Shown: positions 17,095-25,611, numbered from the stretch's first letter. The stretch is DNA of 46,540 nucleotides from Zemynaea arenosa (GCF_004614185.1 NZ_SPVF01000225.1:1-46540), one strand, 5' to 3'. Translations and numbers: made by a program. The notes: a model not told the origin generated them from the letters alone.

Positions 17095-17538
17095 TCAGTG
17101 CGCGTCGCGCTCGATGCTGCCGCCGTGGCGGCGCACGCGGTCGCCCTTGAGGAAGGCGGGCTTGCTGTCGAAGGTGTAGACGGCGGTCTTGTCGTTGTCG
17201 TACTTGACGTGGACCTGCCACACGGTCTTCGTGTTCATCCGTTCCTGCACCTTCTTGCCTGCATAGGCGCCGCCGATGGCGCCGGCGATGGTGGCCACGT
17301 CGCGGCCGGTGCCGCTGCCGACCTGGTTGCCGATCAGCGCTCCGGCCACGCCGCCCGCCAGCATGCCCTTGGCATTGCCTTCGCCTTTTACTTCTGCGGT
17401 GGTGACGCCGGTGACGCGGCCGCAGTCCTGGCAGACCTTGGCCTGCTTGTTGTGGCCGGGTGCGGAGGCCGGGTTGGCCTGCGCGCCGGTGACGGTGAAG
17501 AGGAGGGCGGCGAGTGCGCCCGCGAGCTGGGATTTCAT
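17095..17538 (-). CDS. Secreted glycine-zipper (17-kDa surface-antigen-like) protein
   Basis: 147 residues. Signal peptide MKSQLAGALAALLFTVTGAQA, no lipobox cysteine. A CxxC pair (VCQDCGRV) follows. The glycine-zipper segment GMLAGGVAGALIGNQVGSGTGRDVATIAGAIGGAYAGKKVQE (about 58-98) is typical of 2TM glycine-zipper outer-membrane or periplasmic proteins such as SlyB/PcP-like families. The C-terminal part (VWQVHVKYDNDKTAVYTFDSKPAFLKGDRVR) is a small beta domain. GGAGCC precedes the ATG. A dyad at 17572-17587 lies in the short upstream region. Confidence 0.85.
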   Translation of the reverse strand: MKSQLAGALAALLFTVTGAQANPASAPGHNKQAKVCQDCGRVTGVTTAEVKGEGNAKGMLAGGVAGALIGNQVGSGTGRDVATIAGAIGGAYAGKKVQERMNTKTVWQVHVKYDNDKTAVYTFDSKPAFLKGDRVRRHGGSIERDAH

Positions 17539-17571
17539 AAAGGCTCCAGGGAGAGGTTCAAACAGATTCGG

Positions 17572-17587
17572 ATACTCCCTGGAGTAT
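17572..17587. promoter_or_regulatory. ATACTCC-CT-GGAGTAT dyad upstream of the glycine-zipper gene
   Basis: Seven-base perfect arms around a 2-nt centre, 34 bp upstream of the ATG at 17538 and 13 bp past the stop of the next gene. It is too short and lacks a T-tract for a terminator; an operator is the better reading. Dyads of this length within short promoters are common for MerR-like regulators, but the regulator is unknown. Confidence 0.4.
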
Positions 17588-17600
17588 ATGCCACCGCTGG

Positions 17601-20036
17601 TCAGCCCAGGAAGGGCGTGTAGTCGATGCCGTTGCCGATCAGCGTGGCCACCGCCTTCATGTTCTCCGGGCTCTCGCTGAAGGAGGTGAGCACGTCGGCG
17701 CGCGCGGCACCGATGGAGAGCACGTGGTTCCAGTACTGGACGCCTTCGGCATCGCCATTCCGGTGCAGCACATTGTGGTACAGCGCATCCACGAACTGCG
17801 CGTCGGTCGGGTTGGCGCCGTACAGCTTCTTGAATTCGCCGCCTTCGATGAAGCCCTGGGCCACGTCGTGCAGGCTGGAGCCGGTGTCGAGCTTCATGAT
17901 CCAGTAGCCCAGCCCTTCCAGGTCCGGGGTGCGGTCGAACACGGCCTGGTACAGGCGGTAGGCCTGGCCCGCGGTGCCGGTGAGGTCCAGCGCCACGCCC
18001 GTGCCATCGGCGAACTTGATGCGCTCGACGTTGGCCAGGGTGTCAATGACGCCGCCCGTGGTGACGGTGTAGCCGGTGCCGCTGGCCTTGACGGTGGCTT
18101 GGCCGCGCGCGGCCGCGACGACCATGGTGTCCAGGCCCGCGCCGCCATCGACTGTGTCCGCGCCTTTGCCGCCGTGGATCGTCTCGTTGGCCGCGTTGCC
18201 GGCGACCTTGCCGCCGCTGTCGCCGAAGCGGTAGACGTGGCTGGCGTCGATCTGCGCCGGGAAGCTGTTGAGCAGCACGCTGAAACCGCTGTAGGTCGCT
18301 TCCACCAGGTCGATCTTGCCGTCGCTGTTGACGTCCGCCGCCAGCAGGTGCTGGTTGGGTGCACCCTCCCAGCCGAGCGTGAACTTGCCGGTGCCGTCGT
18401 TCATGTACACACCCGAGGTGGCGGCGTTCGAGCCGTCCACCACGAGATCCTGATCGCCATCGCCGTCCACGTCCGTGGGCACGGCGGAGTAGATCCACGC
18501 CATCTCCTTTTGCGGCGCGAGGCTTTGCGGCAGGCGGGCCTGGGTCTCATCGTGGAAGTGGCCGTTGCCGTCGTTGACCAGGAACTGGATGTAGGGCGTG
18601 TGATAGAACTCGTCGCGCGCGCCATCGTTGGTCACGCACAGCACCAGGTCGGGCAGGTTGTCTCCGTTCAGGTTGATGGTGTTGATGCCGACCACCGTGT
18701 CCTGCGCCATGCCGGTGCGCGGCAGGTCGACCGGCGTGCTGTTGGCAAAGCTGCCGTGGCCGTCGTTGAGCAGCACCTGCGTGGGCTTGCTGTTCGGGCC
18801 CCAGGTGCCCAGGACGATGTCATCCCAGCCATCGCCGTTCAAGTCCTGCAGCAGCGACCAGGTATTGCCCGGGTCGTATTTCTGCTGGTGGTAGGCCGCG
18901 GGCAGCAGCGACTGGTTGGGCTGGAAGTGGCCGGTGCCGTCATTGATCAGCAGCTGGTTGGCGTTGCCGGTGGTCTCGTGCAGGGCATTGACCAGGATGT
19001 CCAGGTAGCCATCGTGATTGACGTCGCCGATCGAGGTGCCGTGGTTCTGCTTGAGGCCCTGGGGCAGGGTCGCGGTGGCGTTTTCCAGCTGGCCGGTGGC
19101 CTTGTTGGACAGCCACAGGCCGTTCTGGCCGCCGGGGAAAGGCTCGGTGTCCAGCCCGAAGTCCGGCGTGAAAATGTCGGTGATGCCGTCCTTGTTGAAG
19201 TCCGCGGCGAAGATGCGCGGCACGTAATTGACGTAAGGGATGCCGCCTTTGAACAGCGTCGCGGTCTGGTCGGTGAAATGGCCCTGGCCGTCGCCCACCA
19301 GGACCTGCAGCGGCACCTTGGTGGCGCCGACGTCGCCGCGCGTGCGCGTGACCAGGACGTCGAGCTTGCCGTCGCCGTTGAAGTCACCCGCGCGCAGCTG
19401 GTTGACGTTGCCCATCTCGGCGCCCGGCACCGTGCCCAGCTGGCGCAGGAAGCCCTTGCTGTCGTCGAACATGTCGCGCGAGTACAGGATGTTGTCGGAC
19501 TGCGGGCCGGTGAAGTTGATCGACTGGATGCCGGTCAGCGTCACCACGCCCTGGTCGCCCGCCGCGGTGTGTTTGGTGAGGGTGAACGTGTCGGTGGCGA
19601 TGTCGTACTTGATGCCGACTTCGCTCGACTTCATGTTGTAGAAGTTGACGCTGTCGGTGCCGCCGCCGCCGACCACCTTGTCCGAGCCCCAGCTGAGCCA
19701 GAAGGTCTCATTGGCGCTGCTGCCGGTGATTTCGTCGTCGTGGCTGGAGTCCATGACGGTGCGCACGTTGACCAGCTTGTCGGTGCCGCCGAAACCGTCC
19801 TGGGCGACGCCGGTGGCCAGGTTGACTTTGACACCGGTGGGCGAGGTCCAATAGGCGGCCCCGGCCCAGGCGGTGAGCGCGGTGAGCGTGTCGTTGCCTT
19901 CCTCGCCGATCATGTTGGCGCCGGTGGCGGTGATGGTGTCGTTGCCTTTGCCGCCGTACAGGTTTTCGCCGGCCTGCACGCCGAGCTTGTCCTGGTCGAG
20001 AATGTCCGCCCCTGCGGTGCCGTGATAGTCGGCCAT
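17601..20036 (-). CDS. Large Ca-binding FG-GAP/VCBS beta-propeller protein with DUF4214 C-terminus
   Basis: 811 residues, no Sec signal. Residues about 1-60 hold RTX-like Gly/Asp repeats (LYGGKGNDTITATG, IGEEGNDTLTALT). From about 205 to 590 there are seven FG-GAP/VCBS-type calcium loops (DFNGDGKLD, DFNKDGITD, DVNHDGYLD, DLNGDGWDD, NLNGDNLPD, DVDGDGDQD, DVNSDGKID), implying a seven-bladed integrin-like propeller. A further RTX repeat (IHGGKGADTVDGGAGLDT) precedes the DUF4214 domain (about 685-800; YRLYQAVFDRTPDLEGLGYW, FVDALYHNVLHRNGDAEGVQYW). The design fits type I secretion with a C-terminal signal and calcium-dependent folding outside the cell. No transporter lies alongside. Its role, perhaps adhesion or surface layer, is inferred. 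Confidence 0.85.
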   Translation of the reverse strand: MADYHGTAGADILDQDKLGVQAGENLYGGKGNDTITATGANMIGEEGNDTLTALTAWAGAAYWTSPTGVKVNLATGVAQDGFGGTDKLVNVRTVMDSSHDDEITGSSANETFWLSWGSDKVVGGGGTDSVNFYNMKSSEVGIKYDIATDTFTLTKHTAAGDQGVVTLTGIQSINFTGPQSDNILYSRDMFDDSKGFLRQLGTVPGAEMGNVNQLRAGDFNGDGKLDVLVTRTRGDVGATKVPLQVLVGDGQGHFTDQTATLFKGGIPYVNYVPRIFAADFNKDGITDIFTPDFGLDTEPFPGGQNGLWLSNKATGQLENATATLPQGLKQNHGTSIGDVNHDGYLDILVNALHETTGNANQLLINDGTGHFQPNQSLLPAAYHQQKYDPGNTWSLLQDLNGDGWDDIVLGTWGPNSKPTQVLLNDGHGSFANSTPVDLPRTGMAQDTVVGINTINLNGDNLPDLVLCVTNDGARDEFYHTPYIQFLVNDGNGHFHDETQARLPQSLAPQKEMAWIYSAVPTDVDGDGDQDLVVDGSNAATSGVYMNDGTGKFTLGWEGAPNQHLLAADVNSDGKIDLVEATYSGFSVLLNSFPAQIDASHVYRFGDSGGKVAGNAANETIHGGKGADTVDGGAGLDTMVVAAARGQATVKASGTGYTVTTGGVIDTLANVERIKFADGTGVALDLTGTAGQAYRLYQAVFDRTPDLEGLGYWIMKLDTGSSLHDVAQGFIEGGEFKKLYGANPTDAQFVDALYHNVLHRNGDAEGVQYWNHVLSIGAARADVLTSFSESPENMKAVATLIGNGIDYTPFLG

Positions 20037-20135
20037 GTCGGTTCCTTTTTGTTGTGAACCGACATTAAATAGTTCTTGCTAGTAACAGTCAACGGCTTTC
20101 AACGTTGCTGTTACGTTCACGCGTCAGTTCCGGCC

Positions 20136-20561
20136 TCAGCCGTAGGCGCCGCCCGTGTACAGCAGGTCGAACAGGCGCGACAGGGTGGCGATGACGGTGG
20201 TGGCGCCCACCGCCAGGGTCAGCACCAGCAGCAGGGCCAACGGCCAGGACGAATCGGACTGGCGAGCGGAGCCGGCGTTGTATGCGGCATCGAACTTCTC
20301 GTCCGATGTGAGTCCAATGACCAGGGTCTCAAGGAAGGCGGCGATCCCCGAGATGAGCAGCGGCAGCAGCTTGTAGAACGGATCCACGTGCGGCGCCAGG
20401 CCGAGGATGAGCCCGCACACGGGCACGCTCATCAGGTGCAGCAGGCCAAGCCGGTCGACCGGCGAGCGCAGGTAGAAGCGGTGGGCGCCGAGGCTGCCGA
20501 GGAAGAGGCCGAGGAAGGTGGCGAGAGTCTTGTTGCGGTGGCGGGGCATAGGGGCTGTCAT
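20136..20561 (-). CDS. TM2-domain-like small membrane protein
   Basis: 141 residues from the ATG at 20561 (an ATG at 20549 is also possible). The N-terminal motif NKTLATFLGLFLGSLGAHRFYLRSPVDRLGLLHLM is the TM2-type pattern of two helices joined by a GxHRFY turn. A further helical pair (FYKLLPLLISGIAAFLETLVIGL) and a C-terminal membrane helix (WPLALLLVLTLAVGATTVIATL) follow. Function unknown. It is divergent from rpsP with about 175 bp between starts. Confidence 0.75.
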   Translation of the reverse strand: MTAPMPRHRNKTLATFLGLFLGSLGAHRFYLRSPVDRLGLLHLMSVPVCGLILGLAPHVDPFYKLLPLLISGIAAFLETLVIGLTSDEKFDAAYNAGSARQSDSSWPLALLLVLTLAVGATTVIATLSRLFDLLYTGGAYG

Positions 20562-20668
20562 TGCTCGAAAAACACGAGTATCCGCGAAAACCCGCCGTCT
20601 TGCACCTGCCTGATAACTGGGCGATAATGCGCGTTTTCCTCCGGCCCGCGCGCTCACGAGAACAATGC

Positions 20669-20698
20669 TTGCTGCTGTGCGGCATTGCGCGCTATAAT
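20669..20698 (+). promoter_or_regulatory. Promoter of the rpsP operon
   Basis: Perfect -10 TATAAT at 20693-20698; TTGCTG (20669-20674) at 18-nt spacing is a plausible -35. The start would lie about 30 nt before the rpsP ATG, a short leader with no obvious ribosomal-protein binding structure. Confidence 0.65.
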
Positions 20699-20738
20699 AG
20701 TCGGCTTTTTCCGCCCAGCTAACTTTTTGGATTTAATT

Positions 20739-20993
20739 ATGGTCGTTATTCGTCTGGCACGTGGTGGCGCTAAAAAGCGCCCGTTCTTCAACATCGTTGC
20801 AACCGACTCGCGCAACCGCCGCGACGGCCGTTTCATCGAGCGCATCGGCTTCTACAACCCGATGGCCGCTGACGGCGCAGCCGATGGCCTGCGTATCGCC
20901 GCCGACCGCCTGGCACACTGGGAATCCGTGGGCGCGCAGCTGTCGCCGACTGTGGCTCGCCTGGTTGCACAGAGCAAGAAAGCCGCTGCCTAA
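20739..20993 (+). CDS. rpsP: 30S ribosomal protein S16 (bS16)
   Basis: 84 residues starting [41 protein letters not shown], the canonical S16 sequence. It binds 16S rRNA early in 30S assembly. It is first in the conserved order rpsP-rimM-trmD-rplS. The ATG at 20739 is the family start. Confidence 0.98.
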   Translation: MVVIRLARGGAKKRPFFNIVATDSRNRRDGRFIERIGFYNPMAADGAADGLRIAADRLAHWESVGAQLSPTVARLVAQSKKAAA

Positions 20994-21007
20994 TCCGGCT
21001 TGACGGT

Positions 21008-21541
21008 TTGACCGAGCAGGCTTTGTCCGAAGCGCCGCACGACCTGGTCCAGGTCGGATTCATTGCCGGCGCCTTCGGCGTGGTGGGCGGGCTGCGTGTG
21101 CGGCCGTTCTCCGACGAGGCCGAAGCCCTGCTCAAGGTGAAGGCGTGGTGGCTCGATAAGCCCACGCTGCAGCCGGTGACGGTGCGCAGCGCCAAGTATC
21201 ACAGCGGCGAAGTCGTCGTGATGCTCGCCGGTCTCACCGACCGCGACGTGGCCGAAGCGCTCAAGGGCGCGGCCGTGTTCGTGTCGCGCAGCGACTTTCC
21301 GAAGCTGCCCGAAAACGAGTTCTACTGGGCCGACCTGATCGGCCTGGACGTGGTCAACCTGCAGGGCGAAGCGCTCGGCAAGGTGACCGACATGATGCAC
21401 AACGGTGCGCAGTCCATCCTGCGGATCACGCCGGTGGAAGAGGGCGCGAGCGAGCGCCTGATCCCGTTTGTGGATGCGCTGGTGAAGACCGTGGATCTGC
21501 AGGCCCGGACCGTGACGGTGGACTGGGGCCTCGACTTCTGA
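21008..21541 (+). CDS. rimM: Ribosome maturation factor RimM
   Basis: 177 residues; assists maturation of the 30S head domain by binding S19. The N-terminal RimM motif [23 protein letters not shown] and the PRC-barrel part ([46 protein letters not shown]) are intact. The only usable start in frame is TTG at 21008, 14 nt after the rpsP stop; no ATG or GTG lies before the first conserved residue. There is no strong ribosome site, so translation may rely on coupling. Confidence 0.95.
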   Translation: MTEQALSEAPHDLVQVGFIAGAFGVVGGLRVRPFSDEAEALLKVKAWWLDKPTLQPVTVRSAKYHSGEVVVMLAGLTDRDVAEALKGAAVFVSRSDFPKLPENEFYWADLIGLDVVNLQGEALGKVTDMMHNGAQSILRITPVEEGASERLIPFVDALVKTVDLQARTVTVDWGLDF

Positions 21542-21551
21542 GGTCCGAAGC

Positions 21552-22304
21552 ATGCATTTCGATGTCGTGAGTTTGTTCCCCGAGATGTTCGGGGCGCTGA
21601 CGCAGTCGGGCGTGACCCGCCGCGCCATCGAGCAGCAGCGCTGGCATTTGCATCTCTGGAATCCGCGCGATTTCACGAGCAATAACTACCGCACCGTGGA
21701 TGACCGCCCGTATGGCGGCGGCCCCGGGATGGTGATGCTGGCCCAGCCGCTGGAACAGGCGATCGGGGCGGCGAAAGACCGGCAGGTTCAGTTGGGCTTG
21801 CCTTCGCCCCGCGTGGTGTACATGTCCCCGCAGGGCAGGCCGCTGACGCACGAGCGGGTCATGCAGCTGAAGGACGAGCCAGGCCTGGTGCTGCTGTGCG
21901 GGCGCTACGAGGCGGTGGACCAGCGCTTGCTGGACCGCTGCGTCGACGAGGAAATCAGCCTCGGCGACTTCGTGCTGTCCGGCGGCGAACTGCCGGCGAT
22001 GGCGCTGATGGATGCGGTGGTGCGGCAACTGCCGGGCGTGCTGGGCGACGATGCCTCGGCGGTCGAGGACAGCTTCGTGAACGGGCTGCTCGATGCCCCG
22101 CACTACACGCGTCCGGAAGTGTATGAAGGGGTGAGCGTGCCCCCCGTCCTGCTGGGCGGCCATCACGCCGAGATTCAGAAGTGGCGCCGCCAGCGCATGC
22201 TGGAGGCGACCGCGCAGAAGCGTCCCGATCTGCTGGAGAAAGCGCGCGCCGCGGGCTTGCTCAGCAAGAAGGACGAACAGTTTCTGGCCAGCCTGCAAGG
22301 GTGA
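21552..22304 (+). CDS. trmD: tRNA (guanine-N1)-methyltransferase
   Basis: 250 residues; methylates G37 of tRNAs using S-adenosylmethionine, preventing frameshifts. SPOUT-fold motifs are clear: [58 protein letters not shown] and the knot-region [15 protein letters not shown]. The ATG lies 10 nt after the rimM stop. It is followed by a 111-nt gap with a hairpin before rplS. Confidence 0.97.
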   Translation: MHFDVVSLFPEMFGALTQSGVTRRAIEQQRWHLHLWNPRDFTSNNYRTVDDRPYGGGPGMVMLAQPLEQAIGAAKDRQVQLGLPSPRVVYMSPQGRPLTHERVMQLKDEPGLVLLCGRYEAVDQRLLDRCVDEEISLGDFVLSGGELPAMALMDAVVRQLPGVLGDDASAVEDSFVNGLLDAPHYTRPEVYEGVSVPPVLLGGHHAEIQKWRRQRMLEATAQKRPDLLEKARAAGLLSKKDEQFLASLQG

Positions 22305-22326
22305 GCCGAAAAGAGCAGTACCTTGC

Positions 22327-22344
22327 CGCACTCGTTTGGGTGCG
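22327..22344 (+). repeat. Hairpin in the trmD-rplS gap
   Basis: CGCACTC (22327-22333), loop GTTT, GGGTGCG (22338-22344): seven pairs with one wobble, followed by TGTTTAACC. The T-tract is poor, so it may be a weak attenuator, a processing site or part of an rplS leader. Confidence 0.4.
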
Positions 22345-22415
22345 TGTTTAACCCCATCCTCTACCGGGCCTTTTGGAAACGCGAGCGCCGGCAAGATGGT
22401 TTTTGGAGTATAAAA

Positions 22416-22796
22416 ATGGATCTGATTCAGCAACTCGAGCAAGAAGAGATTGCCCGCCTGGGTAAATCGATTCCCGACTTTGCACCTGGCGACACCGTGG
22501 TCGTGAACGTCAACGTGGTCGAGGGCAACCGCAAGCGCGCCCAGGCTTACGAAGGCGTCGTGATCGCCCGCCGCAACCGTGGCCTGAACTCGAACTTCAT
22601 CGTTCGCAAGATCTCGTCCGGCGAAGGCGTGGAGCGTACGTTCCAGCTGTATTCCCCGCTGATCGCTTCGATCGAAGTGAAGCGTCGCGGTGATGTCCGT
22701 CGCGCCAAGCTGTACTACCTGCGCGAGCGTTCGGGCAAGTCGGCACGCATCAAGGAAAAGCTGCCTACCCGCAAGACCGCGGCTGCTGCCCAGTAA
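22416..22796 (+). CDS. rplS: 50S ribosomal protein L19 (bL19)
   Basis: 126 residues beginning [41 protein letters not shown], the canonical L19, which lies at the interface of the 30S and 50S subunits. The ATG at 22416 follows TTTTGGAG. It is last in the rpsP operon and is followed by a strong intrinsic terminator. Confidence 0.98.
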   Translation: MDLIQQLEQEEIARLGKSIPDFAPGDTVVVNVNVVEGNRKRAQAYEGVVIARRNRGLNSNFIVRKISSGEGVERTFQLYSPLIASIEVKRRGDVRRAKLYYLRERSGKSARIKEKLPTRKTAAAAQ

Positions 22797-22818
22797 TCTG
22801 GCACTGCGATCTGTGTGG

Positions 22819-22848
22819 AAAGGGGCGCCCGCTGGGTGCCCCTTTTTT
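22819..22848 (+). terminator. Intrinsic terminator of the rpsP-rplS operon
   Basis: AAAGGGGC plus GCCC (22819-22830), loop GCT, GGGT plus GCCCCTTT (22834-22845), then TTT: twelve pairs including one wobble and a T-run. Confidence 0.85.
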
Positions 22849-22886
22849 GTTGCGGCGCCTGGTTTGTCGGAGGAGTGAGGAGTGGT

Positions 22887-23552
22887 GTGGCCAAACTGAA
22901 GTTCGATCCCCAGCAGCTGGCCGTGGATGCCATCGCCGGCGAGCCGCCGGTCCCGGCGGAACGCCTGCACGCGGCCTGGCTGCGCGCGCGCTTCGCCAAT
23001 CCCCCGCGCTGGCAGCACGAGAAGCCGGACGAGGCCGTGCTGTCCACCCGCCCGCAGCCGACCCCGGCCGCGGTGCTGGTCCCGCTCATCGAGCGCGCCG
23101 ATGGCTTGCACGTGCTGCTGACCCTGCGCACCGACCACCTGACCGACCACGCCGGGCAGATCAGTTTTCCGGGCGGCCGCGCGGAGGACTACGACGACGG
23201 CGCCATCGACACCGCGCTGCGCGAGACGGAAGAGGAGATCGGTTTGCACCGCCGCTACATCGAGGTGCTGGGCGTGCTGCCGGACTACCTGACCGGCACC
23301 GGCTACCGCGTCACGCCGGTAGTGGGCCTGGTGCTGCCGCCGTTCGAACTGAATCCGGACGCCAACGAGGTGGCCGAGATCTTCGAAGTCCCGCTGGCCT
23401 TCCTGATGGATGGCGCCAACCACCAGCGCCTGTACTTCGACCTGCCGGAAGGCGGGCGCCGCAGCTTCTACGCCATGCCGTTCCAGCGCTACTTCGTGTG
23501 GGGCGCGACGGCGGGCATGCTGCGCAACCTGTTCCATTTCCTGCGCGCCTGA
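22887..23552 (+). CDS. CoA pyrophosphatase-type NUDIX hydrolase
   Basis: 221 residues. The NUDIX box (GGRAEDYDDGAIDTALRETEEEIGL) is intact, and the extra UPF0035 context (HAGQISFPGGR before it, plus the VTPVVGLVLPPFELNPDANEVAEIFEVPLAFLMD region) marks the NudL/CoAse group, which cleaves CoA and CoA derivatives to phosphopantetheine compounds and 3',5'-ADP. No ATG occurs before the conserved region. GTG at 22887 follows GAGGAG at good spacing; GTG at 22875 is the alternative. Confidence 0.88.
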   Translation: MAKLKFDPQQLAVDAIAGEPPVPAERLHAAWLRARFANPPRWQHEKPDEAVLSTRPQPTPAAVLVPLIERADGLHVLLTLRTDHLTDHAGQISFPGGRAEDYDDGAIDTALRETEEEIGLHRRYIEVLGVLPDYLTGTGYRVTPVVGLVLPPFELNPDANEVAEIFEVPLAFLMDGANHQRLYFDLPEGGRRSFYAMPFQRYFVWGATAGMLRNLFHFLRA

Positions 23553-23642
23553 AGGCGATTCCGCCTGCCGCCATTCTAAAAGGGCAATAAGTTTGCTATC
23601 GTAGCGGCCATTGGATTTCCACGGCTTCAACAAGGACCTTGC

Positions 23643-24605
23643 ATGACCTTTCTGTCGATTCTCTGCGCGCTGCTGATTGAACAACTCAAGCCCCTGCGCG
23701 CGGACAACGCGATCTATGCCTGGATCAAGAAGCTGGCCATGCAAATGGAGGGCTGGTTCAACGCCGGCCACCAGGAGCATGGGCGCATGGCCTGGTTCGC
23801 GCTGGTGGGCGGACTGATGCTGCCGGTGGGGCTGATCTACTGGGTCCTGCGCCGCTACGATCTGGTTCTGGCGGCATTTGCGTGGAACGTGCTGATCGTC
23901 TATTTGACACTCGGCTTCCGCCACTACAGCCACTACTTCACCTCCATCCAGATCGCCCTGAACGCCGGCGACGACCATACCGCGCGCACCCTGCTGGCCG
24001 AATGGACCAAGATGGACACCGTTGGCATGGATTCGGGCGAGATCGCGCGCGTGGCCGTCGAAAAGTCGCTGGTCACCACGCACCGCAACGTGTTCGGCGT
24101 GTTCTTCTGGTTCCTGATGCCGCTGGGCCCGGCCTGCGCCGTGATGTACCGCGTGGCCGAATACCTGGCGCGGGCCTGGAACGAGCCCGAGCATATGCGC
24201 AACGAAGCGTTCGGTGTGTTCGCGGCGCGCGCCTTCTACTGGATCGACTGGATTCCGGTGCGGCTGACGGCGGTGGCCTTTGCCGTGGTCGGCAACTTCG
24301 AGGACGCGGTCTACGCCTGGCGCAACTTTGCGCACCGCTGGGCCAACGAGGCGGTCGGCATCATCCTGACCGCGGGCGGCGGGGCCATGGGCGTGCGCCT
24401 GGGCACCCCGAACGAGAACGCCGCGCGCGTGCTGCCGGCGGACGCCGCCACGGTCGACCTGTCCGACGCCGAGGCGGAAGTGCTGCCCGGCGAGGAGCCG
24501 AATGTGCGCGCACTGCAAAGCACGGTCGGCCTGGTCTGGCGCGCTTTGTTATTATGGATGATGCTGCTCCTGCTGCTGTCGGGCGCCGTGTGGTTTGGCG
24601 GCTGA
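23643..24605 (+). CDS. CobD/CbiB-family membrane protein
   Basis: 320 residues; starts MTFLSILCALLIEQLKPLR, then multiple membrane helices and the CbiB-like core (EWTKMDTVGMDSGEIARVAVEKSLVTTHRNVFGVFFWFLMPLGPACAVMYR, with FEDAVYAWRNFAHRWANEAVGIILTAGGGAMGVRLG). True CobD/CbiB is adenosylcobinamide-phosphate synthase, but this stand-alone betaproteobacterial form is not near other cobalamin genes, so its reaction is uncertain. AAGGACC precedes the ATG. A terminator follows the stop. Confidence 0.8.
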   Translation: MTFLSILCALLIEQLKPLRADNAIYAWIKKLAMQMEGWFNAGHQEHGRMAWFALVGGLMLPVGLIYWVLRRYDLVLAAFAWNVLIVYLTLGFRHYSHYFTSIQIALNAGDDHTARTLLAEWTKMDTVGMDSGEIARVAVEKSLVTTHRNVFGVFFWFLMPLGPACAVMYRVAEYLARAWNEPEHMRNEAFGVFAARAFYWIDWIPVRLTAVAFAVVGNFEDAVYAWRNFAHRWANEAVGIILTAGGGAMGVRLGTPNENAARVLPADAATVDLSDAEAEVLPGEEPNVRALQSTVGLVWRALLLWMMLLLLLSGAVWFGG

Positions 24606-24622
24606 TGAGCTAACAGACAACA

Positions 24623-24652
24623 AAGGCGGCCAAGTTGCCGCCTTCTGTTTTT
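24623..24652 (+). terminator. Intrinsic terminator after the CobD-like gene
   Basis: AAGGCGGC (24623-24630), loop CAAGTT, GCCGCCTT (24637-24644), then CTGTTTTT. Eight perfect pairs. Confidence 0.8.
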
Positions 24653-24689
24653 ATTGTGGGGAGTCTGGCTCGCCAACTCTTCTATAAGA

Positions 24690-24695
24690 TATAAT
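24690..24695 (+). promoter_or_regulatory. Perfect -10 box upstream of the DUF3579 gene
   Basis: TATAAT, 33 nt before the ATG at 24729, in an AT-rich patch just after the terminator. No matching -35 hexamer is evident. Confidence 0.55.
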
Positions 24696-24728
24696 ACTGG
24701 TCTTCCGATTCACCCTGTACCGCGTCCC

Positions 24729-25067
24729 ATGGCCGAGCCAGCCGACATCCCGAAGGAACCCGCGAATGAGTTTTTCATTCTTGGCCTGACCAGCAATGGC
24801 CGCCAGTTCCGTCCGAGCGACTGGGCCGAGCGGCTCTGCGGGGTGATGTCCTGTTTCCAGCCTGATGGCGGCCGCAACGGCCACCTGCGCTTTTCCCCGT
24901 ATGTCCGCCCGACCGTGCTCAACGGCGTCAAGGCGGTGGTGGTCGACAAGGCGCTGCAGGACTTCGAGCCGCTGGCCTACCACTTCGTCGTCAACTTCGC
25001 CAAGGACAACGACCTGCAAGTTGTCGACGCCTGCCTGCTGCCCATTCCGGGCGAAAACAAAGCCTGA
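24729..25067 (+). CDS. DUF3579 family protein
   Basis: 112 residues from the ATG at 24729; a longer reading from 24654 passes through the promoter. The core NEFFILGLTSNGRQFRPSDWAERLCGVMSCFQPDGG...LRFSPYVRPTVLNGVKAVVVDKALQDFEPLAYHFVVNFAKDNDLQVVDAC matches DUF3579, a small cytoplasmic family common in Burkholderiales. Function unknown. Homologues often sit near this CobD-like gene in the order (my recollection of the group, not tested). Confidence 0.8.
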   Translation: MAEPADIPKEPANEFFILGLTSNGRQFRPSDWAERLCGVMSCFQPDGGRNGHLRFSPYVRPTVLNGVKAVVVDKALQDFEPLAYHFVVNFAKDNDLQVVDACLLPIPGENKA

Positions 25068-25110
25068 ACTGACCAAGAACCCGTTTGATCCTCCTCAAGG
25101 AGTGTGCGGA

Positions 25111-25122
25111 TAACCCGGGTTA
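25111..25122. promoter_or_regulatory. TAACCCGGGTTA palindrome upstream of the CBS gene
   Basis: A perfect 12-bp palindrome, 39 nt before the ATG of the CBS-domain gene. A second small dyad, CTCCT-CA-AGGAG, lies at 25091-25102. Either could be an operator; no regulator is known. Confidence 0.4.
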
Positions 25123-25161
25123 GGGTAGGTCTTTCTGTGCGCGCGCAAGGCGGGAGGGGAG

Positions 25162-25611
25162 ATGCATATCGGAAAAATCTGCACCGAGGACGCCGTCTGT
25201 TGCGACCGGACCGAGACCGTCCAGGGCGCGGCGCTCCTGATGCGCAAGCACCACGTGGGCGACGTGATCGTGGTGGACCGGGTCGATGGTGAAGCGCGGC
25301 CCGCCGGCATCGTCACCGACCGGGACATTGCGGTGTCCGTGATCGCGCTGGGGCTCGATCCGGCCAGCCTGCTGGTGGGGGACGTGATGAGCGACGACCT
25401 GCTGGTGGCGGAGGACCAGGACGACATCTACGAGACCATCGAGCACATGCGCCTGCGCGGGATCCGCCGGGTGCCGGTGGTGAACGCGCGCGGCGCGCTC
25501 ACTGGCGTGGTGTCGGCGGACGACCTGCTGGAATTCCTGGCCGAGGAGATGGGCGAGCTGTCGCGCATCAGCGGCTACCAGCAGACCCAGGAAAAGCGCA
25601 TGCGCCAGTGA
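25162..25611 (+). CDS. Paired CBS-domain protein
   Basis: 149 residues made of two CBS motifs (about 7-66 and 72-130): VGDVIVVDRVDG...GIVTDRDIAVSVIA, then VGDVMSDDLLVAEDQDDIYETIEHMRLRGIRRVPVVNARGALTGVVSADDLLEFLA. Stand-alone CBS pairs bind adenosine nucleotides and act as energy sensors or partners of other proteins. There is no attached enzyme or channel. GGAGGGGAG precedes the ATG. A palindrome upstream suggests regulated expression. Confidence 0.88.
   Translation: MHIGKICTEDAVCCDRTETVQGAALLMRKHHVGDVIVVDRVDGEARPAGIVTDRDIAVSVIALGLDPASLLVGDVMSDDLLVAEDQDDIYETIEHMRLRGIRRVPVVNARGALTGVVSADDLLEFLAEEMGELSRISGYQQTQEKRMRQ

Noticed and set aside
17724-20057. 777-codon open frame antisense to the calcium-propeller protein
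   Set aside because: No recognisable motif; the minus-strand frame has clear DxNxDGxxD loops and a DUF4214 domain.
23643-24605. Cobalamin biosynthesis locus or cobalamin riboswitch
   Set aside because: Only a stand-alone CobD/CbiB-family gene is present; no B12-box-like element or other cob genes were found.
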